Shown: piece after piece, positions 36,115 through 48,537 of the stretch
Position numbering within the stretch: position 1 is the first letter of the stretch
How the letters are laid out: every line of letters starts with the position of its first letter
Assembly (NCBI RefSeq): GCF_025399195.1
Contig: NW_026252094.1
Span: 1 to 64,000, forward strand
Length of the DNA: 64,000 nucleotides
Reading direction: 5' to 3'
Source of the DNA: Umbelopsis ramanniana AG
Lineage: Eukaryota; Mucoromycota; Umbelopsidomycetes; Umbelopsidales; Umbelopsidaceae
Notes under the pieces: generated by a model
The model's input: only the letters and a program-made list of their open reading frames with translations
Database searches by the model: none
Told to the model about the DNA's origin: nothing
Translations under genes and position numbers: made by a program

Positions 36115-39100
36115 ATGAGCGATTTTTTCGATCGATGGGGAAAGAAAGCCAAAGACAAACCTGGTGCAGAACAAAGTCATGCTCCCCAACGAGATTCACA
36201 GTCTAGGTACTCTGGTACATTTCCAGGAAGACAACCATCGACCGCCTCAGTCACAAATACCAATCCACCAGCAATGCCGCCTCGACCAACTGGTAACGCA
36301 TCGCCACCTCAGAGTAGGCCATCAAGCGAATACGGAATGCGTAATCCTGGATCCCTTTCTGCAAGAACCCCGTCAAGGTCATCAATAGGTACAGTGTGCT
36401 ATGCCAAGCAAGTGTAAAATGATACCATGCTAACAGAAATTTTGATTTTGGCAGAGAGTCGACCTTCACTGGATCGATCTAGGCCAACCTCGTTGACTGC
36501 CACCGACTCAACATACGGGAAGAAGATAGGGAGACCGTCGGACGAGTCGATAAATGATATGTTTGAGCAGATGCTGGTATGTAAACAGCAGTTGGATGGG
36601 TTCTCAATCATTACTTTTCACGATGTTAATCATGCGTTTGAAATAATACAGTCGCGTAGAGGGATCCATGATCAAAATATCATATCCACCATGTTAAGTT
36701 GGGACTCTGAAAAGAAGTGGCTCATGATACAACAAGACCATCAAGCAGAGATGCTAGCTGCTGGTGTGAAGTCTCAGCAATCGTTCGATGATAAGAACCC
36801 TGCAGCCGCTCCATTAGTCAACATTTTGAAAGAAAAAGCCGGTGAAATGCTGACCGCGACTATTGATGCTGGGCAGCGTGCTGTGGAGCGACATACCGGT
36901 ACTGGGGCTCTGACACCTCCGTTACCTGCAACTCCGGCTCATACACCGGCTCAATATTATGATAGCTCGGTCGCAGATCGAAACACGCCTGAATTTTTTA
37001 TTAGGAAATTCATGGAAAAAGATTTGCGAGCTGTTACTCCGTCAATTGCTGGGCACTTGGAAGTTAGTCTCCGAACAAGACCACTAGAGTGAGAGCACTT
37101 TTTTGAGTGAATAGGAATCCATACAGTCTGTCTAATGGTTGGGTTTTTTTCAGTTGGCTATTGAAGTTTTTAGATCTTAAGGGTGTCCGAGTCTTAACCA
37201 ATGGATTGTCCTACCTGAACCATGGCCCATCAAGGTATGACCTCATAAAGAGACGGGGCGTGTATCTACACGTGTATCATAGATCTGCTTCATGTTAATC
37301 ACTGAGTTTCTGACAAATAGGAGAGATACAGCATTGGAACTGGAAGCAGAAATTGTTAAATGCTTCAAGGTCTTGCTAAATAACAGAGTATGTATAGCAT
37401 TCTTGTATGCTGTGTGTGCTTGTCGGGCGATTCACTAATATTTCGTTTATGAACCTGTAGTGGGGTGCGAAGGAAGCTTTATTGGATGCAGAATCCGTGC
37501 ATACTCTGGTATTCTCCATTGTTTGCCCGCAATGGCAGACCCGTAAGACCGTATGCGAGTTGCTCACGTTCCTGTGTTATTGTGAACCTCCCAATGGCCG
37601 TAACGAAGTCATGAAAGGCTTTGAACTGCTTCGACAACATCGCAAAGACCTAAGTATATTCGATGGCTGGCTGAAGGATTTAGAAAATACTCTAGATGGA
37701 CGAGGCAAGATGGGTTCCTTAGTAGGCGCAAATGACGAATTTAGACGTCTTGGAGTGTTCAATGCTCCTGATAGCCATCTCATGGAATATGCGGTGAGTT
37801 CTGGTTTTTTTTTTTTTTGTTCAATCTCTCGTGAATTGTATTTAGTAAATAGAATACTGATGTACACAACTCTGCCAACAGCTCTCCAATATGATCCTCA
37901 TCAATTCCATCATCAAAGTAGAACAAGATGTCGCCGCTCGAATTCAGCTCAGAAACCAACTAAATGCCGCTGGAATGCAAGCTCGTGTGCTTGGAAAACT
38001 AGAAGATTTGGATTATCGAAGACTTAACATTCAAATAGAGACGTACAAAGTGCAAGCAGAAAATGATTTTGAAGATTGTTTTGGCGAAGAACAATCGTTA
38101 TATGGCAATATTGAAGAGCCTGAGCAACTTCTTTCTCTCATCTTGGCCAATTTGGCTGACACTCCTGAAGCTGTTACACATTTGGTGGCAACTCTTCGTG
38201 GTATGCTTCTCATCAAAGGCGAACAATCTACCAAGTAAGTAGAAAAGGCTGATGTGAACAGAAATAGTGAGGTAGACGTTTTTCCAACCTTCTATTTTCA
38301 TTTGTAGAACCCGGTATCATCAAATGATTAGCACCCTTGTGAATCAAATTGTTATGGATCGCCGAGGTGTTGGAAGCGATTTCTCGTCGACATATGGTGT
38401 TTCAGTTGGCAACTTGATCCAAAAGTTTTCGGATATTGATCGTCTGCAAACAGAAGCCGAGCAATTGACTGGTGCAAAGGATACAATTGAGGAACTGCAA
38501 AAGGAGAAACAAGAGCTGGAGCAGGAAGTTGCTAGGCTCAAGGCTTCGAGTGCTGCCACGCCATATAATGGTCAGTACGATGTATATATAATTTAGTGGT
38601 ATCCAACCGTGTATGCTGACGTTTTATGTTATGACACTCAGTTGACAAGTCTGCTGCGCTTCGCTATGCTACTGAGAATGCCTCACTTAGAGACCTTTTG
38701 CGCAAATCTCGCAATACGATCACTTTATTGCAAGGTTCACTCACTGATAGGAACGAAACCACTTATATTGACTATCCGGATCCTATGGCTGAATATTACA
38801 ATCAGGATCAGGAGCCAAGCAAAATCGTGCTTGGTGGTGATTGGAAGACTACAGCACAACGCCCGCTAACGCCATACAATAACATGCCTCAGCAAAATGT
38901 AAGTTGCCAGCCACTTAACTTGTTGATCATGACCGGGAGATACTGATTTTAGACTTTGCCCATTAGCTTCAATCTCCTCAGGTGCCATCTACGCCCATAG
39001 CAACTGGTGCAAACATTGGCGCTGGTGGATTCTTCATCCCAGGCTCTGGAATGCCTGGTACCAATGCAGATCCATCCACTTACTATCCAACTCAGGAACA

Positions 39101-41929
39101 GCAAGCCTATCCTCCTCAGTCTCCTGGCTTTCAATCACAGTATGCTGCCGGAGGGTTTGTTTTCCCTGGTACGCCAATGTCTCCTGGCTATCAAGCAGCA
39201 GTATACCCACCAATTTATACAAACAATCAACCTTATCCTTACGGCACAGCAGATTCTGTAATGCAGCCACACGGAATAAGCCATTATCCGTCTGTTGGAG
39301 ACAGTACTCAGATGCAAAATATCGGTGCTGCTGGTGATGCTGTGTCTCACTATAGTGATTCAACCATCGCACCATCCATTACATCAACTCAACCAGGTAA
39401 GATATATATTTTTTATAGTGGCCTGTTATGCAAATCATACTCACTTACCTATAGAAAAAGTGCCTGACACTGCCTCAACTGGGGCTCCTCCACCCCCACC
39501 CCCGCCTCCACCACCACGTCCTCCGGTTGCTTCGGCTTCAGGTATATATCTTTCATGCTTCTTTCTATGTTAAAACGCATATCTTTCTCAACAATACCGT
39601 ATGATTTTTAGCTCCTCCTCCTCCTCCTCCTCCTCCGCCACCACCGCCTCCTATGCCTTCTGGTAAGTAACAGGTTTTGATTGACTTCTGGCATTTGAGT
39701 GTTTAGAAAGGCTAAAACGTCATCTAGGAGGTACACCTGCTGCAGCCCCACCACCACCACCTCCTCCGCCACCACCTCCTCCAGGCACTGCAAGTCAACG
39801 TAAGCATAACCGAAAAGAGTATATTCCGTAATTCTGTTTATTCGGGATGTTACTAATTAGTGTTTGTCTTAGCTGGACCTCCACCCCCTCCCCCTCCCCC
39901 TCCTCCTCCTCCTCCATCTGCTGCTGGTGGCCCACCACCCCCTCCACCACCTCCACCACCCGGTCCCGGAGGACCGCGAAGACCAGCTGCCCAGACAGCA
40001 CCGATTGGCCCGTCGCGCAAGCAACTTCGTCACTATCCTCAAATCAAGATTCGAAACTTCCAATGGCAAAAGATTGAAAAGTCCAAGACAGATCAAACTA
40101 TTTGGATGTTGGATGGTGTGAATGAGGATGAAATTGAAGATTTACTTGAACAAGACGGTGTATTCAGTAAGATCGAAGAGTTATTCCCAGTTCAATCCAA
40201 TACCGTGTTTGAAGAGAAGATGAAACAACGCCAGGCTGAAAAGAAGGACGCTGTACGGTTTTTGAGCAAGGATAAGAGCCGCAATATCAGTGAGTAGATT
40301 CTAATGGTTGAACATAGAGGACACACTGTTGTCACTAACCGTCGATTGCTATTCTCAATAGACTTGGCCATTATACCCAAGATAAAGAATATGCCTCTAT
40401 CTGATGTTCGTCTAAGGATTTTGCACATGGATGATGGCTTCTGTACGGATATATTCCTAAGCAATCTTATTGCCTTTGCACCTACAAACGACGATGATTT
40501 GAAAACGATGGAAATTTACATGAAGAAGTCGCCTGAAGAATGTGAAGAGCTGGATCTGCCAGAGCAACTCACCATAGAGGTAATGAATGGCTGCTTAGAC
40601 TACATAAGAGGTGGTTTTTTATTGGATAGTCTAATCATGTCTGCTTGTCTACCTTTTAGATGAAGAAAATCTATAGATATGAGCCACGTCTCTCTCATAT
40701 GCAATCTCGACTCAGCTTCCTGGAGCGCTTTGACCAACTGCGAGACGTATGTAACAAACACCTTCTGCTCGCATCATCATCATTTAATACCTCATAAGCT
40801 AACTTTGGGAGCTTGACATTATTAGAATATGACAGTCGTGTTAGAGGCTTCGACCAGCATTCGTAACTCCAAGAGCTTCAAGCAGTTGCTCTGTGTAAGT
40901 GTCTTATCTCTCTCACCGTTGTTATTACCGATGTTGTCGATGGGTGAATTTGAGCGAAAACTAAACAATATCCTCTAGTTGATCCTTACGGTTGGTAACT
41001 ACATGAATGCATCTGGCATTCAAGGCGGTGCTTTCGGTCTCAGAATTGGCAGTCTTAACAAGGTAAGAACAAGGATTGAGTTGCTTTGTGAAATACTGAT
41101 CTTGTCGCCAATAATAACCGTTCATATTATCTTTTACCAGCTGCCGGATACAAAGTCCTCAACCACAGCGTCCATGAATCTATTGGGATTTTTGGTCAAT
41201 GTCGTTCGTGAGCATTTCCCTCACCTGTTGGACTTCCAGGAAGACCTGAAAGAAGCGGGATCCGCGGCAAGAATATCTGCCAGCATCAACGATGTGATCA
41301 AGCAGTACACCGACCTACGCCAAGGATTGAAACAACTCAACACGGAGTTGGCCGAATTCTGGTCTGATGAGAGTATTCTGGAGGCCGAAGACAAATTCCC
41401 AACGGTGATGACCAAGTACCGCACTTCTGCTGCCGCCAAGTTTGAACAACTAGAGGCTCTCTACGTCAATATGGACGCCAGTTGGAAGGATGTCATAGTG
41501 TACTATGGAGAGAATCCCAAGATGATGCGACCTGACGAATTCTTTGCTGTGTTTGCACGATTCTTGGACAACTGGGAGAAAGCTGTACAGGCGGATGAGA
41601 AATACAAAGAGAAGCTTCTGAAGGAGGAGCAAAAGAGGAAGCTTGAAGAGGAACGCAAGGAGAGGCTCCAGCAAAAGCAAGCCAAGGAAATCGATTCGGT
41701 CGATATATCAGCTCAAGCTGCTACCGGTACTGACGATGATCGACGCATGATGGACAACTTGCTTGACAAGCTGCGAAGCGGTGAAGTGGAGGCACGCACA
41801 CGTCGTCGGCAGAAACCACGTCGCAATGAAACCGGGGATGCTTCCACGGCAAAACCTGAACATGTTCTAGATGAAATGGACACTTCTGTTTCCGCTCTTG
41901 ACTTGTTGAATAGTTTAGACAATCTGTAG
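36115..41929 (+). CDS. Diaphanous-related formin (Bni1/SepA-type)
   Basis: Actin nucleator for polarised tip growth and septation. About 19 exons, around 1,490 residues. The N-terminus (MSDFFDRWGKKAKDKPG) is followed by a Pro/Ser-rich tail, then the GTPase-binding/FH3 region (NDMFEQML, DAESVHTLVFSIVCPQW, TVCELLTFLCYCEPPNG), a dimerisation part (RIQLRNQLNAAGMQARV), a coiled coil (LQKEKQELEQEVARLKA), a Pro/Tyr/Gln-rich linker, and the FH1 proline tracts spread over 39455-40289. FH2 runs from YPQIKIRNFQWQKI (tryptophan of the lasso) through LTVGNYMNASGIQGGAFGLR, and ends in a coiled coil. The C-terminus has an autoregulatory DAD (DRRMMDNLLDKLRSGEVEAR then RRRQKPRR), so Rho-GTPase release of autoinhibition is expected. 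The ATG at 36115 has context CACCATG. Confidence 0.93.
39455..39541 (+). other. FH1 proline mini-exon a (87 nt)
   Basis: Codes EKVPDTASTGA plus ten prolines and RPPVASAS. Flanked by AG and GTATAT; both splice phases are 1, so skipping would keep frame. Confidence 0.8.
39612..39662 (+). other. FH1 proline mini-exon b (51 nt)
   Basis: Almost pure CCT/CCG/CCA repeat coding APPPPPPPPPPPPPMPS; phase 1-1, length divisible by three. Confidence 0.8.
39728..39799 (+). other. FH1 proline mini-exon c (72 nt)
   Basis: Codes GGTPAAA, twelve prolines, then GTASQ; phase 1-1, length divisible by three. The next exon (39873-40289) starts with two more proline tracts and runs into FH2. Confidence 0.8.
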
Positions 41930-42440
41930 TCCAAGCAACTCTTCATACACATACACTGGATACCTCGTTACTTTCAAAAAATGAAGAAGCCCGGTTTGTT
42001 TTTGTGTCAACTTGCATATATGTCATTACCCCCTCCAAATAGCTACAATGTCCATACCATTTCAACCAATCGTTAGCTATATATTATTTTGTCATATTAA
42101 TAATATCTTGAGATAAAGAAAGTAATAAAGGAAAAAAAAAAAGAGCACATATATAGAAGGTGAGCTCAGGTACTGTGGGAATTCAATAAAGAAGTGTGTA
42201 CAGCAAAGAACAAAGGAGGAGTATGATATATCTGATGAATACAGAGAGAGAAAAGTATGGCACTATTCTAGGCACTACAAAAAGAAGTGATGAAACGGGG
42301 TTTTGGGAATGACTTTGAGTTGGAAAGTGAGGTTGGTGGATGGAGAGACGAGATAAAAAAAATTCAATCTACAGAAGGTATGCAATACCAGCCAGCGTTT
42401 GCAAGAAGGAAAGGAAAAGGAAAAACAATCCATTGTTGTT
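41930..42440. other. Intergenic, convergent 3' ends (formin / arrestin)
   Basis: 510 bp with A-rich runs and AATAAAG near 42125 and 42186. It holds both transcript ends; no gene supported. Confidence 0.55.
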
Positions 42441-44350
42441 TTACCAATCTTCATCCATGACGCCAGCCAAAACTACTGGATCTCCCAAGTCAACGGAATG
42501 GTCACCTTTAAGTACTCGAGTGGTGTAAACGGTTCTCTCTTGTCGCTCTTTCTGAATTTCAAATTGAGGCGGAAGAGAGGGTAGCGAAAAGTAACTTGGA
42601 GGAGAGGTTGCGGGTGGACTAGCAAGTGCTGCTGTAAGAGGACCAATCAACTCACTTGGCAAACCAGTAGCCTGCGGAGGTTCATCCAGAGTTGCATCGA
42701 AGAACAATGGACATTCCTTGGATTGTCGGTAATCTTTGATAGCCGTCAGGTCGGGAATACGTAAAAGCTGATCGTACGGCAAATTGGCAATGGCAATGGG
42801 TATGGTGAATTCAGCATATTGGTTGGACTTGAAGAATTGTCCGCATTCATACAACACGGTGAACTGCAAGTCGTAATGAACTCTTGTATGCCTTGAAGCA
42901 AAGCTAGGAGAGACGAGTCGAGTTGGAACATCAAAATTGATAATGCTGGTGTATTGGTTGCCTTCTGAGGTAGCGGTTGCTGTTCCCGTGACGACTTGTC
43001 GTATATATTCTCTGAACGCCATGCCTTTCTGCACCAACATCTTTCCCTCGTGATGCTTTCGAAGCTTATACGATATCGAAACAACTTTGTAATCGGAAGC
43101 AATTAGCCCAATGTTGAGTTGCATAGAAAATGGTTCGTCTATAATAGAGAAGTTAGAAATCAGAAACAGCTTTTAAAAAATCCAGTGAATATGCAAAATG
43201 TACCTGGGCAAAATGTTTGTTTAGGAAGCTTAGCTTGCACTTCAGCAAGAGGTGTTGATTTTCGTTCCTTGAACAAGGTGGTTTTGTAAACCCATTCTTG
43301 TGAAACTGGAGCAACGATAATTGGACGCAAGGGGGTAAGATACTCTTTGCTTCTCAATCCAGATTGCAATCCTGGGCCATCGACCTGCGCTGTCCATACT
43401 AAAAATGGCAACATGATATAATTGAGATGAAAGTGCTCTACCTGATGGATTGTACATCTGTTTTCCTTAACTTACCATAACGAACGCAAAAGCCTTTTGG
43501 ATCCTCTAACGAAGGAGGATAGTTGACATTTGGAAACTAAGGATGATGATAAGTATTTTATATAACATGGGTTCAAAGGTGTTACTGATGATCTTACCTT
43601 CAAGGCAAATGCATATTTGTGTTGGCCAATGTCTATCTCTGACCAGGTTGATTGAGAAAAAGCTGTGATAACGCTGGCATTAGTGACTTTGCCCAACTTG
43701 TCAAGAGATTCAAACAGCGAATAACCTCACCACTTATGTCATTGCCCCACAGTTTAAAGTCAGTTTCAAAGAAGGTAGTTGTAAGTTGGTGGAGTCTTTC
43801 ACCTCGGCCATCGCCTGAGCCTTCCATTATCTTGACTGTAGCAATCTCCTCAGCACGGAACTACAAAATGAAATGAGAATTTAGATGCTGTCCCCTATCC
43901 ATGTCGGCTTTCACTTGAAGATTCTTACCTTTATCCGAATACGAGTTGCATAGAGTCTTTCGGTTGCATTTAGGACTACGGTTCCTGTATCAGGTCGAAA
44001 AGAGTAAGTAAAACCATTTGTTTATCAGACGCCAAAACTTAGCACTTCCTTCCAAACACACTGAAGACTTTACCTCTGATAGTTCTATTGGGGCGAACAA
44101 TAACGTGACTACCACCGTCGAATTCAATCAGCAATGAGGTTGGAGCTGATTCCGAGGCAGAAGCAGTGGAAGGTGCAACCACTATAGGTGCAGCAGCACT
44201 AGCATTCACACTGGAGCTACGATTGCGATTGCCAACATGGGCCAATCCATTCAAAGTTTGAGATAGACGGTGTGAGGCCACGGATAGCTGGTTGGTATGC
44301 GTTGACGAGGTGTCTTGAGAAGTACTTAAAAGCGACGTAGAGGACTCCAT
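42441..44350 (-). CDS. Arrestin-domain protein (alpha-arrestin-like)
   Basis: Roughly 500 residues in about seven exons. The start at 44350 opens a Ser/Thr-rich tail (MESSTSLLSTSQDTSSTHTN). The N-terminal arrestin domain begins SLLIEFDGGSHVIVRPNRTI (the 'v.pG..i.G.V' strand) and includes HQLTTTFFETDFKLWG and WSEIDIGQHKYAFALKFPNV, the family's 'l..G.h.fpF...lP' segment. The C-terminal arrestin domain reads VVSISYKLRKHHEGKMLVQK and continues to LLRIPDLTAIKDY. The tail is Pro-rich (LASPPATSPPSYFSLPSLPP) and ends VVLAGVMDEDW. PPSYF resembles a PY motif that could bind a WW domain of a Rsp5-type ubiquitin ligase, as alpha-arrestins do when sending plasma-membrane transporters for endocytosis. An in-frame ATG at 44524 would add 58 residues but looks like leader. 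Confidence 0.82.
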
Positions 44351-44544
44351 AGGGTTTATTAACAAAGGAGTTGGGTAAAGCGCAGAGAGAAAGGATGTTT
44401 CAACAAAAGGAAAGATATGGGAAAATGGTTTTGTCGCCAGCAATAGATAGATTTCCATTTTGAGACATGTTTCACTAATGACGTTCGCCAGCATCTTTTG
44501 CCTCCACAACGGAAAGGAACCCATTCATTATTTTAACTTCAAAT

Positions 44545-46017
44545 CTACCATAACTTGATATCTGACACCCCTTCGTTTGCAGTCTTGGAAGCTAAAGCAA
44601 CGCAGTAATGACCAGCGAGAAGTCGCCATTCTTCTAATTCATCTAGGAGTTCCAATTGCGATATTCTAATGGAAAAAAAAAACAGGTTTTATCAGTTTCA
44701 ACCAGGTCCAGGCAAGGCGGGACATCTTCGACTGTAGCCATCATTTCACCTTCTTATCTCTTCCTGGGAACTGGGATGGTCATGAAGTGTATTGATATCC
44801 ACAGCATGTACGTCATGCCAGTTGAGCTGTTTGAAGCGTTGAACTTGTGTATCAAGCGTTGGGTAAGCGTGGATACCTTTCAACTCGATATTGCGAAGCT
44901 GGCGGTAATGAATGATGAAATTCTTATTTTCCTGTCTGTGGCCCACCAAATAAAAAGTCTAGATTACCTTGAGGTTACGGATCATGACCTTTCCAAAAGC
45001 ATCATCGGGTAAAATTTGTTCATACAAAAGAAATAAACACGATTGGGTATTGTCGGTTATCCATTTCAAGATAATTTGAGAATCCTCTGGTGCGAGATAG
45101 ATGAGTACACATTCGGAGATGAATAGAGTCGGAGCGCTGGTAACTGATTAAATCGCGAACGTTTCCATGTCATGCCAACCAACCTGTACTTACTCTGGTT
45201 GAAAACCATGGTATGCTAGTCTATCTGCGATGTTGTCCCAGTGACGCAAATCGCCACCAATAAGAGCATAGTCTGCAGAACCAAGTTCCATGCCACCACG
45301 CTCTGCATCACCACCCGTTAATGTAAGACCCAAATCAAATTTTCGTCACACTACATAAACTACACATGCCTACGGTGGGCGAGTCCAACATTGTGGCTAG
45401 TTCTGTTCTTCGCCGAATGATAGATGCCTTCTTTGCAATCATTTCCGGGAAATCAATTTCGAAATATTTAAAATTAACACCCGAAGCTGGGATTTTTCCT
45501 GCCTGTAAACCAAATCGTCAGAAAAGCTTACGCATTCCTTTGGGGGTTCGCCACTTTTCAATACAAACCTTCAGAAGAAAATATCGGGTATCAAATCCGG
45601 CTCCCAAAGACACAATTTGCTTTTTTGAGGATGCATCACCGCTCTGTAGGAATCGTTGTACAACGTGATTGAGTGCCTGGTATCGAATGTACGAACCTGA
45701 GGTAAAACGTTGTTAAGTTGAGGTTGAAAACGCTATACCTGATATATACAATATTCCAATTTTACCTCTATTGATGATAGGTGGCCGCCTTATTGGCTTT
45801 TTTACGAAAAATTGCACATATGGATCGTCAATATAACCGAGGGAGGCAGCGGACCTAATGCAATGTGGCTTCAACATTTGGGATTTCGTGCAAAACAGGA
45901 AGATAATAAGAACAGTGTCCGTTACATTCTGCTAATGGTAGCGTCATCATTTGTCCCTCTGACCACATCGTCCTCGTTTTGCCATGGATCGTCTCTATCA
46001 AACGCGGATGGATTCAT
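44545..46017 (-). CDS. PPM1: Leucine carboxyl methyltransferase 1 (PP2A methylating)
   Basis: SAM-dependent enzyme that methylates the C-terminal leucine of PP2A-type phosphatase catalytic subunits, steering assembly with B subunits. Exons 46017-45926, 45852-45776 and 45696-45569 join in frame: MNPSAFDRDDPWQNEDDVV, then LGYIDDPYVQFFVKKPIRRP, then YIRYQALNHVVQRFL with the SAM motif QIVSLGAGFDTRYFLL. The next exon gives NFKYFEIDFPEMIAKKASII. Later exons carry YALIGGDLRHWDNIADRLAY, TLFISECVLIYLAPEDSQII and DPTLHDHPSSQ-like end segments; the stop is at 44545 after NEGVSDIKLW. All expected family motifs are present. It is head to head with the Trm61-like gene; the 140 bp between starts must act as a two-way promoter. 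Confidence 0.92.
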
Positions 46018-46157
46018 ACTAAGCTGTGCCGGTTAAGGACGAGTCGACCAGCGTGTGTTAAAACTCGTTCACCCCCCACAACGGCAAAAAGTTATGAAAC
46101 ACAGTCACTGCCGACCCTTTCAACAAGAGGAAGCTTTCCTGTCAAGCAAAACCAGCT
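46018..46157. promoter_or_regulatory. Bidirectional promoter, PPM1 / mitochondrial Trm61-like
   Basis: Only 140 bp separate the two divergent ATGs, so promoter and both leaders must fit here unless transcripts overlap. No TATA box evident. Confidence 0.6.
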
Positions 46158-47376
46158 ATGCGATCACGATTTCTTCACAATGGCATATGTACATCCAGCA
46201 TAAAGCGTCACTATAGCTCACAGCTAAACACCTTCCGGGCTAATGACTTTTGCATCCTCCGAGATCGACGCAAAGGGCAAAAGTTTTTTATTGGCCCGCT
46301 GAAGGACGAAGGCAAACTGTTTATTAGCAAAGGGGTTGTTTCTCATAAGGATATCATTTCCAAACCACCACGGAGCATCATCAATACCCACAATGGTAAG
46401 AATTAATCTACACTTCATTCGTTGCCGTAGCTTGTATATGGTCTACTTGTGTTTATTATGGGCCTAAACATTTGATCTAAATGGTGCACAACGTTTATTC
46501 TGGTGAAACAAATAACAGGCAGCACCACTCTAACCGCCCATTTCCCAACTCTGGATGAGTAAGTTAACGCCATGGGAAATATGCCATTCATTCCAGACCA
46601 TGTGAACTTACCCAACTCCCGTTCAGTTATATTCTTAACGTTAAGCGAGCGTGTACACCTATCTATCCTAAAGATGCCTCCACCATTGTAAGACATGTGT
46701 TTCTTGAGCTTTGTTGGATACCCTGCATTAAATATTTTCCCAACAGGTTCGATTTTTAGATTTGGATCCAGGCGCTCATGTCTTAGAAGCAGGCACCGGC
46801 AATGGATCATTGACGCTTTATTTGGCTCGTGCTGTAGCTGGATCAATAGACACTATGGAGGGTGCTAAAGTTCAACAAGGCAGAGTGGATACTTTTGACA
46901 TCAGAGAGAGCCATATACGTCAGGCAGAACAGACTGTGGGTAACTTTGCTAGAGGAGTTTATGGTCCTACCGTGAAATTTCACAGCGGAAGCCCTTCCAG
47001 CGTCCTTTCAGATGATCTAGATTCTCTCTATGACGGCGCTGTCCTCGACATGCCTGAACCTCGACATGAACTAGGCGTGGTGGTACAACACCTCAAGAAT
47101 GACCGGTTTTTAGTATGCTATTTGCCTAACATCACACAAGTGGTAGATTTACTTAGTTTCATCAAGAAAAACAATATGCCTCTCGCCATGGACGACTGCG
47201 TAGACGTGATGATACAAGAATGGGAAGTAAGGTCCACCTTAATAAGAAATCCACAAAATGATGGCGCCAGCCAAGAGCCTCAAGACCCAGTCTGGATTTG
47301 CAGACCTAAAAATTTTGATGTCAAAGGACACACCGCTTATCTTATAAAATTACGCAAATGCCAAAATATTGATTAA
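46158..47376 (+). CDS. Mitochondrial Trm61-like tRNA (adenine-N1)-methyltransferase
   Basis: Four exons (46158-46395, 46519-46558, 46627-46687, 46747-47376) join in frame to 322 residues. The N-terminus MRSRFLHNGICTSSIKRHYS is a typical mitochondrial leader. Then comes the Trm61/TrmI beta-barrel (FIGPLKDEGKLFISKGVVSH), the linker YILNVKRACTPIYPKDASTI that precedes the catalytic fold in this family, and the SAM site VLEAGTGNGSLTLYLARAV. LYDGAVLDMPEPRHELG holds the D-M-P-x-P motif IV. The family forms m1A at tRNA position 58. Presence of a mitochondrial leader suggests a TRMT61B-type enzyme working as a homomer without a Trm6 partner, in contrast to nuclear Trm6/Trm61. Substrate inferred only. 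Confidence 0.87.
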
Positions 47377-48477
47377 CAGCGGCTATAAACCAGTTGCACA
47401 AAACACATAATATTTTTTTTTCCATATCTTCAAGCTCTTCAATTAGCGCGATTTCTGCTATATTAGAATTTACGTTGTACAATCCAGTACAACCAATAAC
47501 ATGCCATAGCAAATAAAAATAGAATAGAAAAAGGGAAGAAAACTGGGTAAATGAACTCTAACGGCGCCTAGATTGTGATCATCCAGGCATATGCACACAA
47601 CTCTGTTTAATTGTATATGTTATGGAGCGATTTGCCATGAACACTCTGTCGTTTTTCACCATCTATTTGTGAACCACGGTTCGCCATAGAGATACCCACC
47701 CAGGTTCTCCGACGTGGATTGATCTTGAAATGGTGGAGTGCGGCATTGAAAAGTTATACTAAACTAACAATACTGGTCATGAAACGCATTTTACTTCTCC
47801 ACGCATGACCAGTCCATCATGCCTTGGGACACGTATTGGAAAAAAGGGGGAACGGCACTTATCCTGAGAGAACAGGCCCTCCACTTTTAAGAACTAGGAG
47901 ATCTTCAGCAACTGCGAGCGAGGTTTGAAAAAATGATAGTCCAAAGTGGGTGGATAAAGGTTACCATGGACGCGGAAGGACGAGTTTTGGGGCCGTGGCT
48001 GGTTACACACCACTCAGCATTTCTCCCTTAAGCCAAGCCATAATACGAATGTAAACTTCTACTGTTTCAGGGCAAGGCCGTAGCCATATAAATAATACGT
48101 TCTTCTTCCATTTGACATTCGTTTTTACGCTCGTTTCTTCCTCTCGCCATTTCCCCTTCCCTTTTTCTTTGACTGTATCGCGATAGCGAATACATTCCGG
48201 TTCGCTGGAATGAATGATGCCATCGCTTGGCATAGCCCACTGACCGCGTAAGCACATACAATGCCATGCTAGGCGTCAACTAATCCGGTGCTTCCATAAG
48301 GTGACAACGGGTTTCCCAATCACACACTGTTAGTGAATCTGTGACCGTGGAATATGTATTCCGCTTTTCCGTCGTATGTTGGCGAATTGAGAGGTATCAG
48401 ATACACTTTGCTCTTTCGTGCCTTCTTCCGACTTTTCTGATGCTGCTGGCAGACCTAATTTTATCCCTGTGAGACTC

Positions 48478-48537
48478 TTCTTTTTTTTTCTTTCCCCTTT
48501 CTTTTCTTTTCTTTTCTTTCTTTTGTTTTTTTCTTTC
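48478..48537. repeat. Polypyrimidine (CTTTT)n tract
   Basis: About 60 nt almost free of purines on the plus strand, built mostly of CTTTT and T-runs. Polypyrimidine tracts occur in fungal promoters and can exclude nucleosomes. Confidence 0.75.

Noticed and set aside
39608-40096. Minus-strand Val/Glu/Gly-rich frames opposite the formin FH1 region
   Set aside because: They are the complement of the proline-codon repeats, not genes.
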